Shown here piece after piece: positions 1 through 9,234 of a stretch of DNA of 64,000 bases (its first letter is position 1; each line of letters starts with the position of its first letter). The notes beneath the pieces are model-generated. The model did no database searches. It saw only the letters and a program-made list of their open reading frames with translations, and was not told the origin of the DNA. This stretch comes from Massospora cicadina (lineage: Eukaryota; Entomophthoromycota; Entomophthoromycetes; Entomophthorales; Entomophthoraceae), in NCBI GenBank assembly GCA_022478985.1, contig JAKSZP010005595.1:35903-99902 (forward strand), read 5' to 3'. A program made the translations under genes and the position numbers.

Positions 1-189
1 GCAGTTAAAGTATCTTTTACCCGCTCTACAGTTCCATTGGTTGTAAGATGGTAAGGTGTGGAGAATAATTGAGTGCTTCCCATCAGGTCAGCTAAATCTT
101 TCAGCCATTGGTTGGATATTTTGTCCTTTATTGGAAAGAATGATGTTAGGGCACCCATGCTGAGTGATAATCATTGTTGGGAATTTAAC
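1..189 (-). pseudogene. Integrase core, second half (element A)
   Basis: Read on the minus strand, this stretch gives the end of a retroviral-type integrase core: a run like QHGCPNIILSNKGQN (the conserved region around the second catalytic Asp) followed by TPYHLTTNGTVERV, the usual gypsy YHPQTNGxVERV motif carrying the catalytic Glu. The catalytic Asp of the 'S(D/N)xGxxF' motif reads as Asn here. The first half of the same domain lies at 1190-1640, beyond a 1-kb insertion. Broken by frameshifts; the C-terminal part is outside the window. Confidence 0.75.
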
Positions 190-1189
190 CAGATGAATCC
201 TTCCAATTTTATATGAATTAGGGGTTTTGGTTAGTCGGGTGAAATTGCTGGCTAATCGCATAGTTTGATACTATTTAATGTTTTAAATGTTTAATCAAGT
301 TTAGGTTTTATAGGAAGCTGCATTTGCTGCCAAAATGCCATCTGAAACTATTGTGGGAGTTTTCAGCGGAAAGCTGATGAATCCATTATGAATCATCCAA
401 AATGGTTCTGCCGACTAAATTGGAGCACTGTAACTCATGGCGAGGATGCTTGAAGTCCTGTTTATTTATGAATTTATATATGAATGACCAGCGACTTATG
501 CTGAAGATTAATTGACCTAATTTAATATTTGGTGATCAGATGAGCGGACCTGGAGGGAATCAATATGAAGTATGAATGAACAAGTTTCCTATCTGATAGA
601 GTTGTGGCATCAAGAGGCCGATGGGTTTTCCTGTAATTGATTGGCCAAAGAGAACTTGGGCGCAGTAGCCCTGAAAGTAGTATTATATAGTCGTGCATTC
701 CATCCTAATAAACATCTCTCTTGCACCATTCTTACTTTTATCTTATAAAGGATAATAACTTGTGGAGTAGAAGTAGATAGATAGGATCCCCAATAGGCGC
801 AGGTGATCATGCATGGAGTGGCCAGCGTAGCCAGCTCCCATGCCTCCCCCTTATGAGGAGCCAGTGGGAACCTGGCCAGCTGGCTACCAGCGGATGCGCT
901 GACAGGCTGTCAACCCTAGCAGGATTCAGCGCAGGAGTTGCCAAAGCCGCCAAGGAAGGGGGATGGACTCGCGGGGCATGCCCAGATGGGTTGGTGAAGG
1001 GTCACGAGGGTGGGGCAGCGTGAGAGTGCCTGAGCCGCCCAGGAAGGGGGCATGACTTGCTGGGGCACACGCCAAGGACGCTTGGGGCTAAAGGTGAAGC
1101 CGTTGGTGTTAGTTGGTGGTTGGACGCAGGACTTGTAGTGGTTGGTACGCCAATGAAGGCAAAACAGCTTAGGGCCACCATTCTTCATA
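190..1189. other. About 1-kb insertion in element A integrase, unclassified
   Basis: The integrase reading frame stops matching at about 1195 and resumes at about 189, so roughly 1 kb is foreign to it. The ends are bounded by TTAA (...GGAATTTAA|CC at the left, GGG|TTAATTTTGCC at the right). The left two thirds are AT-rich with a TATATAG at about 685 and AATAAA at about 707 on the plus strand; the right third (about 800-1190) is GC-rich. That part has an approximate direct repeat (933-983 and 1022-1073, sharing GCCGCC and AGGAAGGGGG) and an inverted repeat GTAGCCAGCT (827-836) / AGCTGGCTAC (878-887). It could be a solo LTR, a TTAA-targeting DNA element, or something else; no coding domain is recognisable. 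Confidence 0.45.
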
Positions 1190-1640
1190 CTGGTTGGCCT
1201 GGCACACTATCAGAGCCCAGGGTTAATTTTGCCACAATAATATTATACAAAAATGTGGCGGTGGCTTTTGCTGAAACGGTGGTGAGTGATATGTCTTTGA
1301 TCCATTTAGTTAGATGGTCCTTGGCTAGAAGGAGGAACTAATGTCCATTAGAGGCTCTATGAAGAGGTCCCAAAACATCAATTCTAATTTTATGGATTGT
1401 TTGACATGGTGGGACCACTGGATATTGAGAGCGGGTATTAGGTCCATCTTGGCTTTTATATACCAGACAGAACTTCAATACATCATGGATAGAAACAAGA
1501 ATCCCCTCCCAATAACATTGAGTTTTAAGCCACTGGTAGGTTTTCCAAATTACTTCATAGCTGACTTACCGATGTCCCTCTAATATGATGTCAGTTTGAG
1601 CCAATGGTCTTACATAAGGCACCCTTTGTTTAGACACAAT
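1190..1640 (-). pseudogene. Integrase core, first half (element A)
   Basis: The minus strand reads as IDVLGPLHRASNG followed by LLLAKDHLTKW, which corresponds to the gypsy integrase 'D(F/V)xGPLPxSxG...xVxxDxxTKW' block containing the first catalytic Asp. It continues to AKATATFLYNIIVAKLT and then breaks off at the 1-kb insertion. The zinc-binding region expected ahead of it (about 1640 down to 1400) is recognisable only by position. Stops and frameshifts throughout. Confidence 0.7.
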
Positions 1641-2250
1641 TTTGCACAATTGACCGTTATTAATTTGGAGATTTGCCGATCTTTTTGTTAATTCGTTTTA
1701 AAGTCAGGGAATTTTAACTTCCATAACTGTGGTTGGGTTAGGAGGTCGTAGAGTTGATCCTCTTTAGGGTCAGTGATAGTTAAAATGGGAAGCTGAGATT
1801 GGCATTCTGCTTTTTAATATGGGCCCTAGTTGATGGTTGATGGAAAAAATAGTTTTGAAGTTTTAACGCCCATAGGGCTACCTCCCATCAGGGTCCTTCA
1901 TTTGCTGTAGCAATCGCAAGGAGGCATGGTCAGTAATTAAAGTGAAAATTTTCCCACAGATAAATTCAGAGATGCTTAATTGCCAATAATACCGCCAAGC
2001 ATTAATGTTTGGTAACGCTATAATCATGTTTGGCTTTAGCTAAAGTCTTTCTGTAGTATGCGATGGGATGGTCCACTAAGCTCATAATGCTGAGATAGTT
2101 AGCTCTGATGGCAAAATCACTAGCATCTGTAAAGAGGAGGAAAAGTTTATCAAAATTTGGATGAATAAGTACTGGAGAGTGGGAGAGAGATGTGTAGAAG
2201 TTCAAAGGCCTGCTGTTGCTCTTCTCTCCACTGGAAGAGCATCCCATTCT
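1641..2250 (-). pseudogene. RNase H and spacer (element A)
   Basis: A minus-strand open stretch at 2002-2247 reads LLFTDASDFAIRA, the start of a gypsy RNase H with the first catalytic Asp (TDAS). It is followed by DHPIAYYRKTLAKAKHDYSV, the usual PIAYxSKxLxxAExNYSVTExE block. The remainder down to 1641 is the C-terminal RH and the linker to integrase, too decayed to place residues. The domain follows RT directly on the same strand as expected. Confidence 0.75.
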
Positions 2251-2940
2251 TCAGTAAATACACCAGAGGCTCGGAGGTGTCTGCAAAATGGGGGATAAAT
2301 TGGCAATAATAGCCACTATTACTAGGAAAACATTGTACATCTCATAGGGATTTAGGGGAGTCATCTTAACAATAACCAAGACCTTATCATTCATCAGGGA
2401 TATTCCGGCTTTGCTGACCTTATGACCCAAAAAGTCCATCACACTCTGGAAGAAAGAGCATTTTGACGGCTTTAGTTTTAACAAGGATTGAAGTAACTGC
2501 TGAGACTTGCCTGAGGTGATCTAGATATTTAGTAAAGTTTCTTGAAAAAATGTTAATATTATCAATACAAACTAGCTCGCAAAAGCATTTTAAATCGCCT
2601 AATAGTCCATCCATGGCGCATTGGAAGGTAGCAGGGGCGTTACACAGCCCCTGAAGAAATTCGAGTAGGCTAAAACTGTCCTTCACTTGTGATGAGAGCT
2701 CATTTTTCCTGATCCTTTGTGACAAATCTACTTGCCAGCATCCACTGGCGAGATCCATAGCTGAGAAATAGCGTGATCCCAACATTAAGCGTAAAGAGTC
2801 ATCTATACGCGGCAGGGGGTAACTATCTTTGCATTTGGTAAAGTTGAGATGGCGATAATCCATAACAACCTGGTGACCACATTCTTTTTCTGAATTAATA
2901 AGAGTGGGGAAGCCCATGGCTTTTGAAAGGCACAAGTAAC
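2251..2940 (-). pseudogene. Reverse transcriptase (element A), catalytic box lost
   Basis: Two overlapping minus-strand reading frames give a clear gypsy RT: VVMDYRHLNFTKCKDSYPLPRIDD, YFSAMDLASGCWQVDL, FLQGLCNAPATFQCAMDGLLGDL, then the catalytic block. In this copy the YxDD box reads C-I-D-N (codons at 2558-2569), so Tyr and the second Asp are gone. A palm/connection piece follows at 2251-2484 (KLKPSKCSFF...DFLGHKVS). Length and order fit a typical gypsy RT of about 180 residues. At least one frameshift separates the palm from the connection. Confidence 0.85.
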
Positions 2941-3590
2941 CCGGCCTCTAACTGTTGCTGTAACTCTGAGGCCACTTGAGCCTCAACTTTAAATTTTCAA
3001 TATAGTCAGGATTTAAATGGAGGTCGATCCTCAGTTTCAATTTGATGTATTATCCCAGACATTTCCCCAAAGTCACTTGGTCCCAAGGAAAAATATTGCC
3101 ATATTCCTTGATGAGGTTTTTGACATCGTGGTGCTCATTTGGGATGAGACTACCCCCAATTTTACTGTCAACCAAATCTATGGTGGGTGGGAAATCAAAT
3201 CCTAAATCCTGTAACAATCCGAAACAACTCACATTGGCGATATTTTTAATAGGGCATAGTTTTGCATAGGTGATAGGGGCATGCCATGGGACCTGGAAAG
3301 TTTTGATGGTTAGATTCTCTAATAGAATAGAGATGGATTTCCCATAGGCAGGATCCAAAATTCCCAGGAAGGTCAACTCTTCCTTGATGGAAGGGTTTGG
3401 GTGTCCACTAAGCTACAAAATTTGATCAGGAGGGATAAGAAACTTAATCCCGTATTTACAATAACTTTTGAGCCTGAGGGTATTGCAATAGATCAAGGAG
3501 TATATAGAGGAATCCCCTCTTCGGCATCCACAGCCTCTGGGGGTAACTTAGTTTTCCCCTAAGACTTGGTACTTAATTTTGCAGATGGAG
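2941..3590 (-). pseudogene. Protease-RT linker of pol (element A)
   Basis: A 108-codon minus-strand open stretch (3050-3376) ends in LIKEYGNIFPWDQVTLGKC, the linker motif found just upstream of RT in gypsy pol polyproteins (xLLxxYxDIFAxDxxxLGxT). The preceding part resembles the post-protease 'amount of LLxNLxxxxxxxxxxxxIAxxxxxx' region. No catalytic motif is expected here. It connects the protease at 3591-3995 with the RT. Confidence 0.6.
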
Positions 3591-3995
3591 GATGCGTTTT
3601 TGGTTAAGCGTGTCCGTTTTTTAGGGGCTCCTTTATTTTTGATGAGGAGTTCAAATATTAACAGAATTGATGCCCTAGTAGGGACAGGTATTTTTCTTTG
3701 TGGTTGATGATGCAGTTAAGCTCCCGCATCAGTTGGACCCCAATAAGCAACTCATAAGTATCATTTTATTACTCAATGGCAGGGGCAGTAATTAAGAGTT
3801 TCCTGAAGCAAAGAGGTAAGGCAAAATACGGTGCAATCGCCTTAGTAGACTGACTACTTGCTATTCCATATTCAGAGTATGGATCAAGTCTGGAGCCATT
3901 TTTATCTTTTGGATAAATTGGGAGGAAATAAAGTTAACTGGTGAGCTGGTATCAATTATTACCAGGACTTTAACCTTATTTATGACTACCATGAC
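3591..3995 (-). pseudogene. Retropepsin-type protease (element A), active site altered
   Basis: On the minus strand the sequence reads VLVIIDTSSPVNFISSQF, the aspartic-protease active site IIDTGSxxNFIS. The catalytic Gly is Ser: D-T-S codons at 3945-3953. The flap region is not readable. Position between gag (zinc knuckle at about 4400-4440) and the RT linker is as expected. Broken by stops. Confidence 0.65.
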
Positions 3996-5434
3996 TCAAG
4001 CCACTGAAGATACAAGCCAGTAATTAACTGCTAGTTGACTGTTGGTTGGAATCTGTAATAAAGCAAGCAGAGGATTCTGCCATGGCCAAGCTTGGGGCTG
4101 TTCAATGCGTTTAAACGTTTTGTCTGCCAGCGCTTGACTTTCCATAGAAGAGTTGACTGTCAAAACTTGTTGTGGTAACAGACCAACATAAAGCAAGAGA
4201 CTAGAGGTGTTTATTTCCTTGGATAGAAAATTGTACATCAATTTATGCAGGGGCAGATAACACAAAACAACCTTAAGTGCTGGGGATAGAGATAAAGTTA
4301 ATATAAGGGTCTTAAAGCACCAGTTTTTTGTCAGCATAGGGAGCCTCTTGCCCTATACTGACTGATCACTTGATGACTTACGTTGAAGGATGCAGAAGTC
4401 TGCTACAGTGTGGTTGTTTCTTCTGCAATGAGTGCAGTATAATTCAGGTGTAGACGAGTCAGGGGGTATTGTGGCCAATACTTGGGACTGGGGCTTATTG
4501 GTGTTAAAACGAGGTGGCCCAATGGGTTTATGTAGTTCAGCCAAAATTTCCAATATAGCCTCTTTAATATGGAGGAGGGGCGTTGAGTTAGACTTCACCG
4601 CTTTAAGATAAAAATGATATTAGGCTTATTTTTAAACACTGACAATGCAGCGGTGATAGCATCATCTAAAGAAGGCGATTCCCTAAAACCAGAGTTTGTT
4701 CTTTGAGGTAAAAATGGTGGGCAAATTTGCTAATAGTTTCCCTCAATTAAGGCAGATATCATAAAGGTCTGTTTTTGGTTGGTTAAAGTTAAGTTGCTCC
4801 CAAATTCCTGAATAAAGGCAGTCTTGGAATCAATCAATTATGGCAATGCATCAGATGGGGGACCATAATGTCTTGAGCCATTTTACTAAGTCAATTGGTC
4901 AAGTGTTTAAGTCGCTAGGTGTTGGTGGCTTCTTCCAATGCAACTCATAACAAAATAAGAAGGAAAATATACTTCCTTCGCTTGGGACATACTTCTCTTT
5001 AAACATTGGTTTGAACATGCCATGGAGGGGGGGTTAATGGTTGAACAACGTTTATGACATAGTGGGACCAATTTCGCCTAAAGGGGAACTGTTATTGCTT
5101 GACATGGCGTAAGGATGTAGGGCGTCCACTTTATTTTGTAAGATGTTGATATCCTTAAATATTGAGTCTACCCAATTTTGGGTAACCTAAAGGGCTAATT
5201 TTGGTGGCAAAAAGAGGGAATATCTGCCAAATTAGCCATTTGAGCTCATTAGTCACATCTTGAAGTTTGAGTTGATATTCTCAAAAGTGAGAATTCATTT
5301 CTTCATCTCGTGCATCATAGTAGGGAAATTAACCAAGAGTTTAAGGAGTTCCTGAACTAACATGAGATCAGCCGCCATTTTGTCATTATTCACTGTTGGG
5401 GTTTTTAAATATTTCACTGTGAACTTGGGGTGAA
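3996..5434 (-). pseudogene. Gag with zinc knuckle (element A)
   Basis: A minus-strand open stretch at 4353-4598 contains CTHCRRNNHTVADFC, a CCHC zinc knuckle with one extra residue before the last Cys (C-x2-C-x4-H-x5-C). This is typical of the nucleocapsid part of Gag, which coats and packages element RNA. The segment 3996-4337 continues toward the protease. Upstream (4600-5430) the capsid-like part is too decayed to recognise, but it fills the expected space between PBS and knuckle. Confidence 0.65.
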
Positions 5435-5450
5435 CCTGGGTGGAGCACCA
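5435..5450 (-). promoter_or_regulatory. Primer-binding site (element A)
   Basis: The minus strand reads TGGTGCTCCACCCAGG immediately internal to the LTR. It begins with TGG, the complement of a tRNA CCA end, as PBSs do. The first six bases match the PBSs of the other gypsy elements in the window (TGGTGC). The tRNA cannot be identified from this sequence alone. Confidence 0.65.
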
Positions 5451-6137
5451 GTTTTGTCAGGGCTATGGATGTAATACCTTATATCCCTCAAATTTTGAGG
5501 CCAGGGAAGCCCAAGTTTCAGGGTACTGGATTGCTTATTGTTTGCTTCTCTTGGTCGATTAGTCTTTGCCAGATACAACGTCTGGAAAGCAATTACTAAT
5601 GTACAAAAAAATCAATTTTAACTTAAAATTGTGAAAAAGTGGAAAAAGCGTGAAGTTTATTACTCAATACCAGATTTTTAAAGGTAATCAGAGAGGTTAA
5701 TCAGTAAAAAATATAAGCCGCCCATGGCTAGATCTAATAAGATAAACAAATTGAGGATTCGGTGCAAGCTCAATTATCTCAGTTGATCTGATTGAGCTCA
5801 TCTCATAGCTTGGGTTTAAACCTGATGTTGGGTGGAATCAAGGGATCATTATTTGGCCACTTTGGTCAGGGTTGATTGCCAATTGTGATAGTAGCCAACT
5901 TTCATTGGGGATGTTGCCCAACAGAAGCTTGGGCTTTTTGGCTGAATCATGATTGTTCTGACTTTGATAGAAAATGACTTTCATTAGGGATTATCCCTGA
6001 CGGAAATTTGGGCTTTTTGTCTGTTTGTGATCGATTCCTATCATCAGATGTATCTGAATCTGCCATTTGGGAAGGAATCGTGACAGTAGGGCTGAAGTTT
6101 GGGATTGTGAATCCAAGATTGTTATTTCCAACTTACA
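5451..6137 (-). repeat. 5' LTR of element A
   Basis: The interval between the PBS and the abrupt start of another element's integrase has no coding potential. On the minus strand it would start TGTAAGTTGG at 6137 and end ...CCCTGACAAAAC, next to the PBS. About 690 bp, within the usual LTR range. The partner 3' LTR is outside the window, so the edges rest on the TG start and PBS only. Confidence 0.55.
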
Positions 6138-6179
6138 AACGTTAACTGTTAAAAACTAAACTATGAGGATTTACTTAAT

Positions 6180-7265
6180 AAAAAGCGGGATCCAATTGCT
6201 GCTTTTTATTTGTCCATATGCTAGGACTTATACTATTATGGAAGCTCACCAATCCACTGTTCATGGGGCTTTCAATAAGACCGAGCAATGGTTAAAGGAT
6301 TCATTCTTTTAGATAATAAGACTAGGACCATATATGAAGTGCTATAAATCTGTATCACTTGTCAAAAACAACGTAGTGGAGATCCAATCTATCAACATAA
6401 ACTTGTGGGACCTTTAAACCTTTTATTTTACTATGAGGATTGATGTTGTAGGTCCCATTCCTACTGCTATGTATGAACTTTGTTATATTATTCTTGCTAT
6501 TGATCATTTTACTAAATATACAAAAGCAGTAGCAGTTTCATAAGGTTTGACTAAAATCCATTTTTCCTTTTTTTAACAAGATTTACCCAACGTGGCAGTT
6601 CAAGGTTTTATCAACTAACAAATAAATTCAATTTATTTCCTAAGTAGTGACAGAACATAATAAATTAATGGGCCCATACCAATCATTTATAGCTCCATAT
6701 CATCTTTCCACAAATGTTGCAGTTGAAAGAGCCAAAGTTACTCTTGTGGCCATACATAAGGATAGGCCTCAGCTAATCCTAGCCAATAATTTATAATAAG
6801 CAGTGTGATGTTAGCCTATTGAGTTAGTCATCGTCAGTAAATTAGAATGTCTCATATTAAGGCTCTTTATGGTCTAGAGCTTATTTATAATTCAAGTGTA
6901 CAGCATATTCTTAATATGCTACTCATAAAAGTAATAAAATAGTTTTTGAGAAGGTTAGCTGATGAGATTGTACATTTACAAAACCTTATTTCACACTCTC
7001 TTTCTACTAATAACTTAAAGCAAGGGACTTAAACTAATGCTTGCTGACCTATCCAACCTGAATTACAAGTAGAAATTTTGTTTATTTTAACATTAAAAAC
7101 CTAGAGTACGAGTTCATAAGCTTATTCCTTATGGTCTGGATCATATTGAATCATTTCTTATCATTTATTGAATGTTCAAACTTTAGCCATTTATATTGGC
7201 TCCATTATCTACCAAGTACACATTTAGTTAATTTTAAAATACGTGCCACCTAGGCAAGATCTTTA
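6180..7265 (+). pseudogene. Integrase relic (gypsy element B)
   Basis: Plus-strand frames give CxxCQKQRSGDP, the C-x2-C end of the integrase zinc finger, then VGPIPTAMYELCYIILAIDH followed by FTKYTKAVAV. This is the gypsy integrase core start with its first catalytic Asp. Later comes PYHLSTNVAVERAKVTL, the second half with the catalytic Glu. Several stops interrupt it. The upstream gag and pol parts of B are missing because element A ends at 6137. The 3' end runs into a PPT and LTR at 7266-7276. Confidence 0.75.
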
Positions 7266-7275
7266 TGGGGGGAAT
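7266..7275 (+). promoter_or_regulatory. Polypurine tract of element B
   Basis: The run TGGGGGGAAT ends exactly where the LTR starts with TGTTGAGAAAC. A purine tract immediately 5' of the 3' LTR is the plus-strand primer site in LTR retrotransposons. A matching tract, TTGTGGGGGAAGT, precedes the related LTR at 35280. Confidence 0.65.
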
Positions 7276-8654
7276 TGTTGAGAAACCTCTCAGGGTGCCC
7301 AAATTAATGCAAAATCAGGAATCAATACCTCCTACAGTGGGGATGCTAATCATTCACCATGATAATTGATCCCAACTGAAAAATATTTATAAGAAAGAAT
7401 AAACAATCTAAATCTAAACTTTCTCAACTTTAGTGGTCATCAACTTTAAAAACTTACCTATGAGGCATGGTAATTGACTTGATACCATATTTGTTTTTGG
7501 ATATGACCATATTAACCCACCTGACCAATATTATAACTCTTCTTATCCTTTAGGGGACGAGCTTTCTAGTAGATATGGGAGTTATCATTATAATCATGAT
7601 GACTATTGTTCACCAAAATAATTATGAGTATATATATATATTAATTTGCTGGTATCTAGATTTACTGGTTTGAAATTTTTTTTGTCAGTGTGTGTCCCCT
7701 AACAATAAACAAGCAATTAAGTTGTCACTTTTTATACTAATAATTAATTGTAGGAATCAATTAAATTTTTTTAAAAATCAACTAATGGTGCTCAGTTGTT
7801 AGGCAATCAACAACGCCATATTAGCCTCTGCGATTTTAATTTTTTGGGTATTGTAACCTGTTTGTTATGGGTAAAAGTCCCATTACCTAAGCAGATTGCT
7901 AACCTGATGAGGGTGAATCGCTGGGGGTAAGTGAGGGCTTTGGGACAAATTCTTTTAAGCACCCAAGAGTGTCTCATTTTGAGTAGGGGAGAGAATACAA
8001 CTAAACTGATTAGGTTATTCTCATTTTGTGTGATCCTGAAGGGTGAATTTATCAACCACGGATGTTATTTCCAAATGAAGCGCCAATAGAAGAGTTGAAC
8101 GCCAAACCATTTTATATCTTCCCTTGCCAAATAATTCAATGAAACAAACAAAAAAGATTTTTATAATCAATAATATTCAGTTTGATATAAAATTATTTTA
8201 TTTTTGGGTACTCTTGGGATTAGAGTAGCGTGATCATATATCCCTGAAGCTAAATATTACTATCAAGTTCTCATGGTTCCTGCGTCAAAAGAGAGAACCT
8301 TTGATCCTAGACTAGGTAAAGTTCTATCAGAAGGAAGGGATAGAAGTTACAACAAGAAGACAACTGAAATATAATTATTGGACAAGTCCAATGAGGGACC
8401 ACTGAGATGAAATTAGGAGGTAAGTCTTATTGAAGAAATTCACTTAAACCTCTGAACTTGCTTCCATTAGGTTAATTTATATTGTCATCCAGAAGTTGAC
8501 AACTTCAAAAGAGAATATGATGAAGAATTCACTTGTTATTTGGAAAGTTATTCAGTTTCTTCACAACTGAAATTTAAGATAGATTGTTGTGCATGTATAA
8601 AGGTTAATACTGAGCAGAAGAAGTATTTGCTTGTGAATTGCATAACTGGATACT

Positions 8655-8672
8655 TGTCTACATACTAGTATC
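8655..8672. repeat. Target-site duplication of SINE-I copy 1 (left copy)
   Basis: The sequence TGTCTACATACTAGTATC is repeated exactly at 8808-8825, on the other side of the SINE. An 18-bp direct repeat is the expected footprint of target-primed reverse transcription. Confidence 0.85.
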
Positions 8673-8807
8673 TTTTAAAAAATTATTCGAGGTGGGTCGA
8701 CCTTGGGACAAATATACCACGCTGAGAATTTTTCTAGCCAGTACAGGTTTTGAACTTAAAGCCTGCACTTAAGGTGGAAGCAGTTTTACCTGCTTGGCTA
8801 ACCACCC
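8673..8807 (-). mobile_element. SINE-I copy 1 (tRNA-derived)
   Basis: A 135-bp minus-strand insert sits between perfect 18-bp repeats TGTCTACATACTAGTATC (8655-8672 and 8808-8825). The related LTR at about 59950 is the empty site, with only one copy of that motif. Read on the minus strand, it has a pol III A box TAGCCAAGCAGG (8789-8800) fitting TRGCNNAGYNGG, and a B box AGTTCAAAACC (8746-8756). The 3' end TGTCCCAAGGTCGACCCACC plus an AT-rich tail resembles the 3' end of the LINEs in this window. Non-coding; moved in trans by LINE machinery by inference. Confidence 0.8.
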
Positions 8808-8954
8808 TGTCTACATACTAGTATCAATCACCCACATTTTTTATTAAATTTTATATCAACAAATTGATTGAACATACAAAGAACACGTGAAAGGAAACAT
8901 AGGGAGCTGGAGCGAGCTATTTTTTAAGTAAGAGATAACTTCTGAGTTTAATAG

Positions 8955-8971
8955 TGGCGCATACCCCAGTG
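8955..8971 (+). promoter_or_regulatory. Primer-binding site of element D
   Basis: TGGCGCATACCCCAGTG begins with TGG directly after the LTR C copy. It resembles the lineage PBS TGGTGCTTACTACAGGG seen beside other LTRs here. It marks the LTR as a 5' LTR for downstream plus-strand sequence. Confidence 0.55.
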
Positions 8972-9149
8972 AATAAAGTTGAGTTGCCCAAGCTCCTACA
9001 AATTTTCACATCATATTAGATTCTCCCTTATAAATATAACCAATTTTATAATTGTGAAATCATTGCAGGGGCGTCATAAATCAACCGCACAGGTTACAAC
9101 ACAGATTAAAAAGTTACTGTTTAAGACATTATCTTTAAACTAAAGCATT
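8972..9149 (+). other. 5' internal region of D, no recognisable gene
   Basis: AT-rich sequence between the PBS and LINE1. No open frame or domain is visible; it should be leader and start of gag of D. Confidence 0.35.
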
Positions 9150-9163
9150 TTACATTTTGTTCT
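9150..9163. repeat. Target-site duplication of LINE1 (left copy)
   Basis: TTACATTTTGTTCT is repeated exactly at 14501-14514. This is a normal TPRT footprint length. Confidence 0.7.
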
Positions 9164-9234
9164 TATTTGATTTATTATGTGGAAGGCTGACCATGGGACA
9201 GACACTTCCAAATTTGATTTGAAAGAAACAAAAC

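Larger units (their letters stand above)
1..6137 (-). mobile_element. Ty3/gypsy retrotransposon A, left end outside window
   Basis: On the minus strand the order from 6137 downward is 5' LTR, PBS, gag with zinc knuckle, protease, RT, RNase H and integrase, which is the Ty3/gypsy order (RT and RH before IN). All frames carry stops and frameshifts, so this is a dead copy. The 3' end and 3' LTR lie to the left of base 1. The integrase is interrupted by about 1 kb of unrelated GC-rich sequence at 190-1189. The 5' LTR abuts a plus-strand integrase (6180 on) belonging to another gypsy element, so A appears to have inserted into that element. Left LTR and target-site duplication cannot be checked. 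Confidence 0.8.
7276..8953 (+). repeat. LTR family C, copy 1 (shared by B and D)
   Basis: The LTR starts TGTTGAGAAACC after a PPT and ends just before a PBS-like TGGCGCATACCCCAG. It matches two other copies by eye (35280-36374 and 58414-60101) along blocks such as TTATCCxxTAGGGG...CTAGTRGATRTGGG, AAGYTGTCA...ACTAATAATT and GGAGCTGGAGCGAGCTAT. Removing the SINE and one copy of its TSD leaves about 1.53 kb, long for a fungal LTR. Having a PPT on one side and a PBS on the other means one LTR serves two elements, B upstream and D downstream. No functional TATA box is assigned. Confidence 0.7.

Noticed and set aside
8746..8800. A true tRNA gene at the A/B boxes
   Set aside because: The boxes belong to a SINE with a TSD and LINE-like tail. 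No full cloverleaf with anticodon and acceptor stem could be formed.
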